This document shows, one piece after another, positions 1 through 8,669 of a stretch of DNA of 64,000 nucleotides (the first letter of the stretch is position 1; the number at the start of each line of letters is the position of its first letter). This DNA is from Filimonas sp. GTDB taxonomy: Bacteria; Bacteroidota; Bacteroidia; Chitinophagales; Chitinophagaceae. The notes beneath the pieces were generated by a model, which saw nothing but the letters and a program-made list of their open reading frames with translations, made no database searches and was not told where the DNA came from. Location of the stretch: positions 744,001 to 808,000 of the forward strand of contig JAFKHH010000011.1 of assembly GCA_017306865.1 (NCBI GenBank), in the 5' to 3' direction. The translations under genes were made by a program, and so were the position numbers.

Positions 1-581
1 TGACTGAGCATGGGGTAAAGATCTGGGATGAATGGGCGGATGCGAATGGAGAATTAGGCCCGGTGTATGGCAAGCAATGGCGTAGCTGGGCGGGGGCAAA
101 CGGAAAAACGATAGACCAGATAAGTGATGTTATAAAGCAGATTAAAAATAACCCGGATAGCAGGCGTATAATTGTAAGTGCATGGAATGTGGCAGACTTG
201 CCGGATATGGCCCTGATGCCATGCCATGCTTTGTTCCAGTTTTATGTAGTGAATGGTAAATTGAGCTGCCAGCTATATCAGCGTAGTGCTGACGTATTCC
301 TGGGCGTGCCGTTCAATATTGCTTCTTATGCTTTACTGACGATGATGATAGCGCAGGTTTGTGACCTGGAGCCTGGGGAGTTTATACACACGTTTGGGGA
401 TGTGCATTTGTACAGCAATCATATAGAGCAGGCGAAGCTGCAACTGACGCGCGAGCCATTCCCTTTACCACAAATGAAGCTTAATCCAAATGTGAAGGAT
501 ATCTTTGGATTTACATTTGAAGATTTTACTTTGGAAAATTACCAGGCACATCCACACATTAAAGCGCCTGTAGCTGTTTAA
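1..581 (+). CDS. thyA: Thymidylate synthase, 5' end missing
   Basis: Makes dTMP from dUMP using methylene-tetrahydrofolate in the cytosol. The open frame is already running at base 3 ([13 protein letters not shown]), so roughly the first 70 residues of a normal ~264-residue ThyA lie before the window; an internal ATG at 63 is not the real start. The catalytic cysteine block reads [11 protein letters not shown], followed by the dUMP-binding [17 protein letters not shown] stretch and HLYSNH, and the protein ends IKAPVAV as the family does. The folate-recycling partner dihydrofolate reductase follows 10 bp later, so the two are almost certainly co-transcribed. Confidence 0.97.
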   Translation, partial: TEHGVKIWDEWADANGELGPVYGKQWRSWAGANGKTIDQISDVIKQIKNNPDSRRIIVSAWNVADLPDMALMPCHALFQFYVVNGKLSCQLYQRSADVFLGVPFNIASYALLTMMIAQVCDLEPGEFIHTFGDVHLYSNHIEQAKLQLTREPFPLPQMKLNPNVKDIFGFTFEDFTLENYQAHPHIKAPVAV

Positions 582-591
582 AGAAAGACCA

Positions 592-1086
592 ATGAAAGTA
601 TCACTGATAGTGGCTGCGGCCGAGAATAACGCCATAGGAAAGGGGAATCAACTGTTGTGGCGTTTGCCAAACGACCTGAAGTATTTTAAAAATGTTACCT
701 GGGCCTTACCGGTAGCTATGGGCAGAAAAACATACGAATCACTATCCGGTGAGCCACTGCCCGGCAGATTAAATATTGTAATTACAAGACAGGCCGGCTG
801 GTCTGTGCCTAATGTAGTAGTGGTAAATAACCTGAAGGATGCCATTTTTGTTGCGCAGCAACACGACTATAAAGAAATAATGATAGCAGGTGGCGGTGAG
901 ATCTATAAAGAAGCATTGCCGCATGCTGACAGAATATACCTTACACGTGTACATACGGAATTGCCTGCCGATACTTTTTTCCCTGCAATATCTTCAAAGG
1001 AATGGGAGCTTGTTTCCAACCAGGACTATAAGGCAGATGAAAAGCACGCCTATGATTATAGTTTCCAGGTGTGGGAGAGGAAATGA
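592..1086 (+). CDS. folA: Dihydrofolate reductase
   Basis: Reduces dihydrofolate to tetrahydrofolate with NADPH, restoring the cofactor oxidised by the ThyA encoded just upstream. At 164 residues it has the usual length. Visible signatures are the N-terminal strand MKVSLIVAAAENNAIGKGN, the LLWRLPNDL motif with the catalytic acid at D28, the NADPH-binding GRKTYES (about residues 44-50), and the AGGGEIY turn near residue 100. The ATG at 592 lies 10 bp after the thyA stop, giving a two-gene folate/dTMP operon. A word-repeat hairpin follows its stop. Confidence 0.97.
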   Translation: MKVSLIVAAAENNAIGKGNQLLWRLPNDLKYFKNVTWALPVAMGRKTYESLSGEPLPGRLNIVITRQAGWSVPNVVVVNNLKDAIFVAQQHDYKEIMIAGGGEIYKEALPHADRIYLTRVHTELPADTFFPAISSKEWELVSNQDYKADEKHAYDYSFQVWERK

Positions 1087-1205
1087 GTGTTTAATTGTTC
1101 TATTGTTACATTGTTATTAGCCGTTTCGTATTTTAATATTCTCAACAATGTAACTATTAAACAATGCAACAATTAAGCAATGTGATCAACTAAACAATTC
1201 ACCAA
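1087..1205 (+). repeat. AATTGTT-word inverted repeat after folA
   Basis: Directly after the folA stop the + strand reads loosely repeated ATTGTT words (1090-1120). From 1141 the complement appears (ACAATG, AACAATTAAGCAATG) and runs nearly to the next ATG. The two arms can pair imperfectly into a long AT-rich hairpin. It is one of many gaps in this window with this sense-then-complement layout. Confidence 0.75.
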
Positions 1206-1215
1206 TCCGCAACAC

Positions 1216-2013
1216 ATGTTTTCAAAATTCCAACTGGCAAAAAAATATCTTCAATATTGGTTTAGTGCGTCAAATAAAAAAGGGCATGGCGTACATTCTC
1301 CCTTTGTGTTTGAGTTTATAACTAAAGTGATCAACGATAAGAAAGATTATCCTTCTTATGATTCCATAGAGTTTGTAAGAGAGAAAATGTTGCAGGATAC
1401 GCACATGCTTACGATTGAAGATTTTGGCGCTGGTTCACGTGTCAACTCTAACTATCAGCGGTCTGTACAGTCTATTGCAAAGTCAGCCCTGAAACCACGT
1501 AAGTTCAGCCAGCTAATGCATCGCATGGTGCGTTATTATAAGCCGGAAACAGTGCTGGAGTTGGGTACATCATTGGGTATTACCTCTTCTTACCTTGCAA
1601 GCGCGAGGCCGGAAGCAAATGTAATTACAATGGAAGGCGCACCGGAAGTAGCGGCAGTAGCAAAACAGAATTTTCAAAATCTGCGTTTACAGAATATCGA
1701 AGTAGTAGAAGGTAATTTTGATGAAACATTACCCGACACACTGGCGTCATTACCATCTGTGGATTTTGCCTTTATAGATGGTAATCACAGGTATAAACCA
1801 ACCGTTGAATATTTCAACCAGATACTCGAAAGGGCCAACAACGATTCTATCATTATACTGGATGATATTCACTGGAGTGAAGAAATGGAGCAGGCATGGC
1901 ATGAAGTACAGCAACATCCCCGCGTAACCATGACGCTCGATCTGTTCTTTATCGGGATTGTATTGATAAAAGAAGAGTTTAAAATACCACAGCATTTTTT
2001 GATAAAGGTGTAA
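1216..2013 (+). CDS. Class I SAM-dependent O-methyltransferase-like protein
   Basis: A 265-residue soluble methyltransferase of the Methyltransf_24 kind. The SAM-binding motif VLELGTSLGITSSYLA lies near residues 113-128. The acidic segment VITMEGAPE, the VDFAFIDGNHRYKPT block and the LDDIHWSEEMEQAW block follow in the order seen in catechol-type O-methyltransferases. The first ~100 residues, beginning MFSKFQLAKKYLQYWF, form an extension I cannot assign, with a conserved-looking HGVHSPFVFEFI stretch. The substrate is unknown. It stands alone, separated from folA by a word repeat and followed by a strong terminator. Confidence 0.8.
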   Translation: MFSKFQLAKKYLQYWFSASNKKGHGVHSPFVFEFITKVINDKKDYPSYDSIEFVREKMLQDTHMLTIEDFGAGSRVNSNYQRSVQSIAKSALKPRKFSQLMHRMVRYYKPETVLELGTSLGITSSYLASARPEANVITMEGAPEVAAVAKQNFQNLRLQNIEVVEGNFDETLPDTLASLPSVDFAFIDGNHRYKPTVEYFNQILERANNDSIIILDDIHWSEEMEQAWHEVQQHPRVTMTLDLFFIGIVLIKEEFKIPQHFLIKV

Positions 2014-2056
2014 GTGGTAGTATATAAGTTTATAGAGTATATACAGTATATAAAGT
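2014..2056 (+). repeat. TATATAA-word phrase after methyltransferase
   Basis: Immediately after the stop the + strand carries AGTATATAAG, GAGTATATACAG and TATATAAAG words. The same vocabulary follows the stops of ccmE (39.4 kb), aguA (47.56 kb) and, on the minus strand, the TonB gene (29.9 kb). No complementary arm is seen here; a standard terminator follows instead. Confidence 0.65.
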
Positions 2057-2073
2057 TCTGTAGCCAGATTTTT

Positions 2074-2100
2074 ACAAAAAGCCGCGAAGCGGCTTTTTGT
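2074..2100 (+). terminator. Perfect 12-bp terminator hairpin
   Basis: ACAAAAAGCCGC, loop GAA, GCGGCTTTTTGT: a perfect 12-bp stem with a T-run in its 3' arm and an A-run in its 5' arm, so it could work in both directions. It ends the methyltransferase transcript. From 2101 to 2276 I see only loose CTATGTG words and an AT-rich leader before pntA1. Confidence 0.85.
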
Positions 2101-2276
2101 ATGTGAACTATGTCCTCTTGGATAAATAGGGAATGCTACTACTTAACGGGCCTGAATACAGCCTATGTGACTATGTACCTACTGTGCCTATGTGGTTAAC
2201 CCCTTCGCGTTGTTCCTTACGTTTTTCACTCATAAAAAATCTCCGCATTTTTCACGAAAATGATTTAAATTAAGGA

Positions 2277-3398
2277 ATGATTATCGCCATCCTTAAAGAA
2301 AAATCACCCGAACGTCGCGTATCATTTCTACTTGAACAAGTAGAACAACTTGTGAAGCAAAATAATACCCTCTTAATAGAAACCGGCGCAGGCCTCAATG
2401 CATTTGTAAGCGATGAAGATTATATAAAAAAAGGTGCGGCAACAGTAACACGTACAGAAGCGTTACAAGCAGCGCAGATCATACTTTCCATTCATGTATT
2501 AAGCGAAGAAGATATCTCATTCATTAAGCCCGGCACCATACTGCTCGGTGTATTTCAACCGTTGTACAACACTACGGAAATGGAACTGCTGGCATCTAAA
2601 GGCATCACTGTTTTTAGTCTCGATATGCTGCCGCGCACCACGCGCGCACAAAGTATGGATGTACTGAGTAGCCAGGCAAACATTGCAGGCTATAAAGCAG
2701 TATTGCTGGCTGCACAACTATACCCACGTTACTTACCTATGTTTATGACTGCGGCAGGTAGTATTCCCCCTGCTAAGATGCTGGTAATAGGTGCTGGTGT
2801 AGCGGGGTTGCAGGCCATTGCTACTTCGCGCAGGTTAGGGGCTGTAGTAGAAGTATTTGATACACGCCCTGCTGTAAAGGAAGAAGTAATGAGCCTGGGC
2901 GCAAAGTTTATAGATGTAGAGGGTGCAGCAGATGCATCCAAAGCGGGGGGGTACGCAGTAGAGCAAACGGAAGAATATAAACAACGGCAGCAGCAGAAAA
3001 TAGCAGATGCAGTTGCCAAAGCAGATATGGTGGTCACTACGGCACAGATACCAGGTAAAAAAGCGCCTCAGTTAATAACGCTGGAAATGCTGAACCAAAT
3101 GCGCGCCGGTTCGGTTATAATAGACCTGGCTGCTGCTTCGGGAGGTAATACTGCTGTGACGGCAAATGACGAAACGGTTATGCACAATGGTGTAACTGTT
3201 ATTGGCGCTGGCAATCTGCCTGCAACAATGCCTTATGATGCCAGCAGGCTATACGGGAAAAATTGCATTAACTTTTTACAGTTGATAGTTAATAAAAGCG
3301 GTGAGTTATTCCTGAATTTTGAAGATGATTTAGTGAAAGGCGCTTGTATTACCTATGAAGGAAACATTGTACATGACCGCGTGAAAACCGTACAATAA
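2277..3398 (+). CDS. pntA: NAD(P) transhydrogenase subunit alpha, NAD(H)-binding part
   Basis: Soluble domain I of the membrane transhydrogenase, which passes hydride from NADH to NADP+ at the cost of the proton gradient. At 373 residues it is the split form (alpha-1); in E. coli this part is fused to the alpha membrane helices. Visible are the N-terminal alanine-dehydrogenase-like lobe, the RAQSMD loop at residues 123-128, and the Rossmann glycine motif GAGVAG at 172-177 followed by the acidic residue in VEVFDTR. Two further subunits follow on the same strand in the normal alpha-1, alpha-2, beta order. There is no signal peptide, as expected for a cytoplasmic subunit. Confidence 0.95.
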   Translation: MIIAILKEKSPERRVSFLLEQVEQLVKQNNTLLIETGAGLNAFVSDEDYIKKGAATVTRTEALQAAQIILSIHVLSEEDISFIKPGTILLGVFQPLYNTTEMELLASKGITVFSLDMLPRTTRAQSMDVLSSQANIAGYKAVLLAAQLYPRYLPMFMTAAGSIPPAKMLVIGAGVAGLQAIATSRRLGAVVEVFDTRPAVKEEVMSLGAKFIDVEGAADASKAGGYAVEQTEEYKQRQQQKIADAVAKADMVVTTAQIPGKKAPQLITLEMLNQMRAGSVIIDLAAASGGNTAVTANDETVMHNGVTVIGAGNLPATMPYDASRLYGKNCINFLQLIVNKSGELFLNFEDDLVKGACITYEGNIVHDRVKTVQ

Positions 3399-3431
3399 TG
3401 ATTGAACTACTATCCATAAAATAACGGCGAT

Positions 3432-3743
3432 ATGCAGGACATTTTATCCTTTTTCTACAACCACGAGCAATACATCTACATTGTAGTGCTGATGATCTTT
3501 CTCGGTATAGAAGTGATAGGCCGTGTGCCAAGTGTATTGCATACTCCGCTAATGAGCGGGGCCAATGCCATTCACGGTGTGGTAATTATCGGTGCCATTA
3601 TCGTAATGGGGAAAGCAGAACCTGATAATTATGCGGCATTGATACTGGGCTTTCTGGCTGTAATACTGGGAACGATAAATGTAGTAGGAGGGTTTGTGGT
3701 AACGGACAGGATGTTGGAAATGTTTAAGAAGAAGAAAGGATAA
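3432..3743 (+). CDS. NAD(P) transhydrogenase subunit alpha, membrane part
   Basis: A 103-residue protein with three hydrophobic segments (about residues 17-34, 45-60, 65-87), matching the C-terminal membrane domain of PntA as a separate alpha-2 subunit. The VPSVLHTPLMSGANAIHGV stretch is the conserved membrane motif shared with PntA. It starts 33 bp after alpha-1 and is followed, after a 30-bp perfect inverted repeat, by the beta subunit. It should form the proton channel together with PntB. Confidence 0.93.
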   Translation: MQDILSFFYNHEQYIYIVVLMIFLGIEVIGRVPSVLHTPLMSGANAIHGVVIIGAIIVMGKAEPDNYAALILGFLAVILGTINVVGGFVVTDRMLEMFKKKKG

Positions 3744-3759
3744 TTGTTGAATGTAGCGG

Positions 3760-3901
3760 GCGTGAATCGTGAGACGGCAATCGTGAATAGGTGCATTCAC
3801 GATTGCCAGATCACAACACACGTTATGATTGTTGTTTTGATAATGAGACAGCGTTGCATGAAGTAGGCTTTTATTCACGATTGCCGTCTCACGATTCACG
3901 C
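3760..3901 (+). repeat. 30-bp perfect inverted repeat inside the pnt operon (CGTGAAT family)
   Basis: Arms 3760-3789 and 3872-3901 are exact reverse complements over 30 bp, separated by 82 nt. The left arm reads CGTGAATCGTGAGACGGC and onward, the most complete copy of the CGTGAAT vocabulary here. It sits between alpha-2 and beta genes that must be made together, so the mRNA would carry a very stable hairpin mid-operon. A short TAATTGTTGAATG word precedes it at 3741-3753. Confidence 0.9.
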
Positions 3902-3918
3902 ACTTAAATAAATAGTTG

Positions 3919-5367
3919 ATGCAAAAAGAAATCCTGACAGTCTTTTACCTTGTAGCTTCGGTCACATTTATCGTAGGTTTAAAGATGTTATCCAATCCTG
4001 CTTCTGCGCGCAAAGGAAACCTGATTGCAGCAGGAGGAATGGCGCTTGCCATCTTTGCCACTATCTTTTTATACCAGGATGAGTCAGGAAAGGGATTACA
4101 CAATTACGGCTGGATTGCAGGAGGCTTGATCATCGGCAGTATTGTTGGTGTAATGACTGCAAAAAAAGTGAAAATGACTGCCATGCCGGAGATGGTGAGT
4201 TTGTTTAATGGCATGGGCGGTGCATGTGCTGCATTAATTTCAATTATTGAATATCATCATTACATCGGTGTCTTATTTGCAGACAGGCCATTTATTATAA
4301 CGGAAATATTATTGGTCTCTGAAGGAACGATCGGCTACCTCATTATAATGCTGTTAGGTGTCATTATCGGCTCTGTGTCATTTGCAGGAAGTGTTATCGC
4401 CTGGGGTAAACTAAACGGAAAAATAAAAGACTTCTCCTTCAAAGGGCAGCATTTAGTGAACATCCTTATTTTGCTGGTCATACTTGCATTAAGCGTTTAT
4501 CTCTTATTCAATTTGTCAGAGAGTACCTATTTATTATTTTACCTCATTTTTATTTTATCGCTTGCTTATGGTGTCTTGTTCGTATTCCCTATTGGCGGCG
4601 CGGATATGCCGGTTGTTATATCACTGCTGAACTCTTTTACGGGTGTGGCAGCGGCATGTGGCGGCTTCCTATATAACAATAAAGTGATGCTGACAGGTGG
4701 CATCTTGGTAGGCGCTGCGGGTACGTTGCTAACAATACTCATGTGCAAAGCCATGAACCGCAGTTTGAAAAATGTATTGATCGGATCCTTTGGCACAAGC
4801 GCGACACAGACTAATAATACTACGCAGAGTGGTGGTAGCTATAAAGAAATAAGCGTAAGCGATGCCGCTATGGCAATGAACTATGCTAATAAAGTGATTA
4901 TAGTACCGGGTTATGGCCTGGCTGTAGCACAGGCGCAACATATTTGTCATGAATTAGAAAAAATATTAGAGCAAAGAGGCGTAACGGTGATGTATGCAAT
5001 ACATCCTGTTGCAGGTAGAATGCCCGGGCACATGAATGTGCTGCTGGCAGAAGCAGATGTGAGCTATGATAAATTGTTGGAAATGGAATTAGCTAATGAT
5101 GAATTTAAAAGTACAGATGTAGTATTGGTGCTTGGTGCAAATGACGTGGTGAATCCGGCTGCTAAAAATGACCCTTCCTCTCCCATATACGGAATGCCCA
5201 TACTTGAAGTAGAACATGCAAAACTGGTTGTTGTAAACAAACGTAGCATGAAGCCCGGCTATGCAGGCATTGAAAATGAATTATTCTTTCAGCCTAAAAC
5301 ATCCATGTTGTTTGGCGATGCAAAAGGCGTGTTGCAACAATTGGTGAATGAAGTGAAGCAACTGTGA
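3919..5367 (+). CDS. pntB: NAD(P) transhydrogenase subunit beta
   Basis: Membrane subunit carrying proton-translocating helices and the NADP(H)-binding domain III. The first ~290 residues are a run of hydrophobic helices, including EMVSLFNGMGGACAALIS. The C-terminal ~170 residues hold the domain III signatures: VIIVPGYGLAVAQAQH, the HPVAGRMPGHMNVLLAEA loop, VLVLGANDVVNPAA and KRSMKPGYAGI. The length of 482 is normal for PntB. A TTG codon lies directly before the ATG at 3919; I take the ATG. With the two upstream genes it completes the enzyme, whose usual role is NADPH supply. Confidence 0.96.
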   Translation: MQKEILTVFYLVASVTFIVGLKMLSNPASARKGNLIAAGGMALAIFATIFLYQDESGKGLHNYGWIAGGLIIGSIVGVMTAKKVKMTAMPEMVSLFNGMGGACAALISIIEYHHYIGVLFADRPFIITEILLVSEGTIGYLIIMLLGVIIGSVSFAGSVIAWGKLNGKIKDFSFKGQHLVNILILLVILALSVYLLFNLSESTYLLFYLIFILSLAYGVLFVFPIGGADMPVVISLLNSFTGVAAACGGFLYNNKVMLTGGILVGAAGTLLTILMCKAMNRSLKNVLIGSFGTSATQTNNTTQSGGSYKEISVSDAAMAMNYANKVIIVPGYGLAVAQAQHICHELEKILEQRGVTVMYAIHPVAGRMPGHMNVLLAEADVSYDKLLEMELANDEFKSTDVVLVLGANDVVNPAAKNDPSSPIYGMPILEVEHAKLVVVNKRSMKPGYAGIENELFFQPKTSMLFGDAKGVLQQLVNEVKQL

Positions 5368-5440
5368 TGTTGGATGTACGATGTTAGATGTACGATGTAA
5401 GTGGATGAAATACTAACTACGAAGTACAAAGTACAATACA
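5368..5440 (+). repeat. TACGATGT-word phrase after pntB
   Basis: After the pntB stop the + strand repeats GGATGTACGATG, TTAGATG and TACGATGTAAG. Around 5415-5437 the partly complementary GAAGTACAAAGTACAATAC follows. The same vocabulary occurs after the desaturase stop (45.25 kb) and next to the TSUP gene start (33.22 kb). Confidence 0.7.
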
Positions 5441-5462
5441 CCTTTATCTTAATATGCAAAGT

Positions 5463-5548
5463 GTGTTCTTGTGATCTTTGCGAAATCCTTGCGTGCCTTG
5501 TGGTTAAATTCTCTTGGTGCATCTTTGTGTCTTAGTGTCTTTGTGGCA
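5463..5548 (-). repeat. CTTTGTG-word phrase before rsmF-like gene
   Basis: Words such as TGATCTTTGCG, TGCCTTGTGG, CTTTGTGTCTTAGTG and TCTTTGTGGC repeat here. On the minus strand they read CACTAAGACACAAAG, the same vocabulary as after the LysM gene and the START-like gene. As elsewhere, the complementary orientation lies before a start codon. Confidence 0.65.
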
Positions 5549-5561
5549 AATACCTTTTGCT

Positions 5562-5569
5562 TATTTTTG
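5562..5569 (+). promoter_or_regulatory. -7 box of a probably leaderless promoter
   Basis: TATTTTTG matches the Bacteroidetes -7 consensus TAnnTTTG. Only four bases (GCGG) separate it from the ATG at 5574, so transcription would start at or beside the start codon. Transcript ends have not been seen; this is inferred from spacing. Confidence 0.6.
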
Positions 5570-5573
5570 GCGG

Positions 5574-6947
5574 ATGCAACTACCCGGATCATTTATTAAA
5601 GCGATAGCGCATGCACCGGGCCTGGATAAGGACGCTTTTATCCGTGTACATGCGGAAGAAGAAAAAGTAACTTCTATCAGGCTCAATCCATTGAAGCCGG
5701 TTACGGCTGGCAATGGTGATACAGGTGTAATAGGGCAGGCAGACAAAGCTGTACCCTGGTGCCCACAAGGATATTACCTGCCACAGCGCCCTTCTTTTAC
5801 ACTTGATCCTGTGTTCCATGCCGGTGCCTACTATGTGCAGGAAGCCAGCAGTATGTTTCTCTGGCATGTACTGCACAGTATTGTGCCTGCGGACAAACAG
5901 CCGATGCGTGTGCTTGACCTGTGTGCCGCACCGGGTGGTAAAAGCACATTGTTAGCTTCTTTCTTTCGCGACAGCCTACTGGTTTCCAACGAAATAATCA
6001 AAACACGTGCAGGTATATTGGTGGAAAACCTGTCTAAATGGGGGCAGGCCAATGTGGTTGTTACCAACAATGACCCAAGGGATTTTGCAAAGCTGGAAGG
6101 CTATTTCGATGTGATCGTTGTAGATGCACCTTGTAGCGGTAGCGGTTTATTCCGTCGCGATCCTTCTGCTATAGAAGAGTGGAGCGAGGCCGGTGTGCAA
6201 CTCTGCAGCCAGCGCCAGCAGCGCATTTTAGCAGATATATTGCCTGCATTAAAACCGGGCGGTAAACTTATCTATTCCACCTGTAGTTATTCGCCCGAGG
6301 AAGATGAAGAAATTGCTGACTGGCTGGTAGATAATTTTGCCATACAAAACATCGCATTGGAAGTGCCTGCTGCGTGGGGAATTGTAACAAGCACATCGCC
6401 ACAAACACAATCAAAAGGTTATCGCTTCTACCCGGATAAAATAATGGGGGAAGGTTTTTTTATAGCAGCTTTTGAAAAGACGGACGGGCATGAATTTACC
6501 GGTAAAAAGCCTGCGCTTTCTGCGGCAACGAAACAGGAAATAGCGCTTTTAAATGGCTGGCTGAACGAAAGTGAACAACTTTTCTTTTTGAAGCAAAATG
6601 ATAACATCCTGGCTATACCAGCAATATGGCAACAAGATGTTGCGTTGTTACAAAAACAGCTATACCTGCGGAAGGCCGGCGTAACTGTTGGCGCTCCAAA
6701 AGCAAAAGATTTTGTGCCGGATCATCAACTGGCACTAAGCTTGCTGATTAGCGGAAGTATTCAGCAAGTGGATTTATCAAAAGAAGAAGCACTGGCATAT
6801 CTACGGAAACAGGACTTCCCAACACCACAAGGATTAAAGGGTTGGACATTGGCTACTTTTGATGGCTTACAGCTTGGATGGATGAAGGTATTGCCAAACA
6901 GGGTAAACAATTATTACCCTACGGAGTGGAGAATATTAAAAAATTGA
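5574..6947 (+). CDS. rRNA cytosine-C5 methyltransferase, RsmF/NOL1-NOP2-Sun type
   Basis: Methylates a cytosine in ribosomal RNA with SAM. The 457-residue protein shows the SAM site LDLCAAPGGKS (residues 114-124), the motif IV cysteine in DAPCSGSG (C187) and the catalytic cysteine in STCSYSPEEDEE (C237). Residues ~310-457 form a C-terminal extension like the PUA-type tail of RsmF, with LGWMKVLPNRVNNYYPTEWRI near the end. An upstream GTG at 5514 would extend the frame into the word repeat, so I chose the ATG at 5574. The exact rRNA position cannot be read from sequence; RsmF-like is the best guess over RsmB because there is no NusB domain. Confidence 0.9.
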   Translation: MQLPGSFIKAIAHAPGLDKDAFIRVHAEEEKVTSIRLNPLKPVTAGNGDTGVIGQADKAVPWCPQGYYLPQRPSFTLDPVFHAGAYYVQEASSMFLWHVLHSIVPADKQPMRVLDLCAAPGGKSTLLASFFRDSLLVSNEIIKTRAGILVENLSKWGQANVVVTNNDPRDFAKLEGYFDVIVVDAPCSGSGLFRRDPSAIEEWSEAGVQLCSQRQQRILADILPALKPGGKLIYSTCSYSPEEDEEIADWLVDNFAIQNIALEVPAAWGIVTSTSPQTQSKGYRFYPDKIMGEGFFIAAFEKTDGHEFTGKKPALSAATKQEIALLNGWLNESEQLFFLKQNDNILAIPAIWQQDVALLQKQLYLRKAGVTVGAPKAKDFVPDHQLALSLLISGSIQQVDLSKEEALAYLRKQDFPTPQGLKGWTLATFDGLQLGWMKVLPNRVNNYYPTEWRILKN

Positions 6948-6997
6948 TTTTACATTGTACTTTTATCGCTGATAAAAGTGTTGGAAAACTATCAACT

Positions 6998-8044
6998 ATG
7001 AAAAAGTTTTTTGTTGCTTCTGTATTTGTTGCTTTCACCCAGTTGCATGCGTTTTCGCAAAGCACTGTTAAATATACTATACACACCATTCAGAAAGGAG
7101 AAACGCTTTCTGGCCTGAGTGCAAAATATAAAACAACCGTTGGTGACATTATGCGTCTCAATGGGATGAATACCAACAGTAAATTACAGATAGGAGAGAA
7201 AGTAAAGATACCGGCTAATGGCGCAAAGGTGCCGGCAACCGCACAAACTACACCGCCAGCCACCAATCCGCCTAAAAAGGAAGTAGCCGCTCCGGCAGTA
7301 CAGCAACCTGATGCGGGTGCAGCTACAGCAGGCATTATTCATACCGTGCAGAAAGGAGAAACATTATACAAAATAGGCAAGCAGTACCATGTCTCTATAG
7401 ACAAGATTAAAACATGGAACCATCTTACTACAGATAAAGTATCTATCGGGCAGCAGTTAAGTATTAATACGCCGGCAACTGTAACGGCACAGAAGCCACC
7501 GGTACAGCAACAGCAACCGCAGGTAGATAATACGGTAAGTACGCCGGTTACTACCACTGCTCCACAAGAGCAACCTAAAGCTGAACAGCAGGTTGATCCG
7601 TCAACTACAACTGCGCCTGTGAGTGCTCCGCCAGCAGATACGAAACCGAAAGTAAAAGCGGAATCTCAGCCAATGATACCGGATGGAAAAGATCCATACG
7701 TTGAGCCATCTAAAATAAGCACACAGGGATATTTCACTTCCTTGTTTGGTGTAGATGTGGACGGACGTTCATTGGAAACAACAAACGGTGTTTCTATGAC
7801 TTTTAAAACTGCCAGCGGCTGGACAGATAAAAAATATTACATCCTTATTAATGATGTACCTCCGGGATCAATAGTGAAGATTACTTCAGCACAGACAAAT
7901 AAGATCGTGTACGCAAAAGTGCTTTGGAAAATTACAGACACGAAGGAGAATGATGGGCTGAACTTCCGCATCAGTAACGCGGCCGCAGATGCGCTGGGCA
8001 TTACTGATACTAAATTCCCATTGACAGTAACTTACTACGAGTAG
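6998..8044 (+). CDS. Secreted protein with two LysM domains and a C-terminal barrel-like domain
   Basis: 348 residues with a signal peptide (MKKFFVASVFVAFTQLHAFSQ). Two LysM peptidoglycan-binding modules at about 28-71 (HTIQKGETLSGLSAKY) and 114-156 (HTVQKGETLYKIGKQY) are joined by Pro/Thr/Gln-rich linkers. The last ~100 residues (SIVKITSAQTNKIVYAKV, NFRISNAAADALGI) resemble the double-psi beta-barrel of RlpA-type proteins, though the RlpA catalytic aspartate is not evident. It is probably periplasmic and bound to the cell wall. The ATG at 6998 is preferred because it places the signal peptide at the N-terminus; longer in-frame starts overlap the methylase. Confidence 0.85.
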   Translation: MKKFFVASVFVAFTQLHAFSQSTVKYTIHTIQKGETLSGLSAKYKTTVGDIMRLNGMNTNSKLQIGEKVKIPANGAKVPATAQTTPPATNPPKKEVAAPAVQQPDAGAATAGIIHTVQKGETLYKIGKQYHVSIDKIKTWNHLTTDKVSIGQQLSINTPATVTAQKPPVQQQQPQVDNTVSTPVTTTAPQEQPKAEQQVDPSTTTAPVSAPPADTKPKVKAESQPMIPDGKDPYVEPSKISTQGYFTSLFGVDVDGRSLETTNGVSMTFKTASGWTDKKYYILINDVPPGSIVKITSAQTNKIVYAKVLWKITDTKENDGLNFRISNAAADALGITDTKFPLTVTYYE

Positions 8045-8153
8045 CCACTAAGGCACTAAGACAGAAAGGGGCACAAAGAAGAATAATCCGCTTTGTGCCC
8101 CTTGTGTTTTTATTGCTTGGTGTTCCGTTGTGCCTTCGTGTCTTTGTGGCCTA
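8045..8153. repeat. CACTAAGG-word inverted repeat between convergent genes
   Basis: After the LysM stop the + strand reads CACTAAGGCACTAAGACAG and GGGGCACAAAG. From 8091 the complement follows (CTTTGTGCCCCTTGTG, then TTGTGCCTTCGTGTC and CTTTGTGGC), reaching the stop of the VOC gene on the minus strand. Each convergent gene thus has the same words in its own sense direction after its stop. GGGGCACAAAG and CTTTGTGCCCC pair exactly. Confidence 0.8.
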
Positions 8154-8582
8154 AACTTTTGACACATTCCCCTCCGCATCCATTTCCATAAAAGGATTAT
8201 AAGCAATCTCCCACAGGTTGTTCTCTATGTCTGCAACATAGCCCCTGTAGCCACCCCAAAATACCTTTTCCGGCGCTTTAGTAATGGTAACACCCTTTGC
8301 TTTTAATGCAGCAAAAGCCTCGTCCACTTCTTTTTCAGAGCGCATATTAATGGCCATTGTCATGCGTTTGAAAGTACCTGCACCGTCTTGCGCTACACCG
8401 GCATCTTCCGCCAGTTCATCAGCAGGGAAAAGGCCCAAGACAATGCCGTTGAGTTTAAAGAAAGCAATGCCATCATAATCATCTTCCTTAGAAGGCGTCC
8501 AGCCAAATTTTTCCTTATAGAAAGCCCGCATCGCTTTCAGATCAGTCACACCTATTGTCAAAAAAGTTAATCGTTGTTCCAT
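8151..8582 (-). CDS. VOC-family (glyoxalase/bleomycin-resistance fold) protein
   Basis: 143 residues with the vicinal-oxygen-chelate fold: TFLTIGVTDLKAMRAFYKEKFGW at the N-terminus, DGIAFFKLNGIVLGLFP, and the second half ending GYRGYVADIENNLWEIAYNPF. The WEIAYNP ending is typical of small Bacteroidetes VOC proteins close to lactoylglutathione lyase-like enzymes; the substrate is not predictable. An upstream in-frame ATG at 8609 falls inside the TTTCAAAG word repeat, so I take the ATG at 8582. Its stop overlaps the neighbouring repeat. Confidence 0.85.
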   Translation of the reverse strand: MEQRLTFLTIGVTDLKAMRAFYKEKFGWTPSKEDDYDGIAFFKLNGIVLGLFPADELAEDAGVAQDGAGTFKRMTMAINMRSEKEVDEAFAALKAKGVTITKAPEKVFWGGYRGYVADIENNLWEIAYNPFMEMDAEGNVSKV

Positions 8583-8669
8583 AGTTGTTTCAAAGTTTAT
8601 CAGTTTCAAAGTTTCATTTGCATCAACGTTTTATACTGAAACATTGAAACCCTGAAACTGTTGAAATCA
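8583..8669 (-). repeat. TTTCAAAG-word inverted repeat between fmt and VOC gene
   Basis: On the minus strand, directly after the fmt stop, TTTCAACAGTTTCAGGG and TTTCAATGTTTCAG appear. They are followed by the complement TGAAACTTTGAAACTG up to the VOC start. The same vocabulary follows secG (23.68 kb) and precedes the TonB gene (30.87 kb). Confidence 0.75.
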
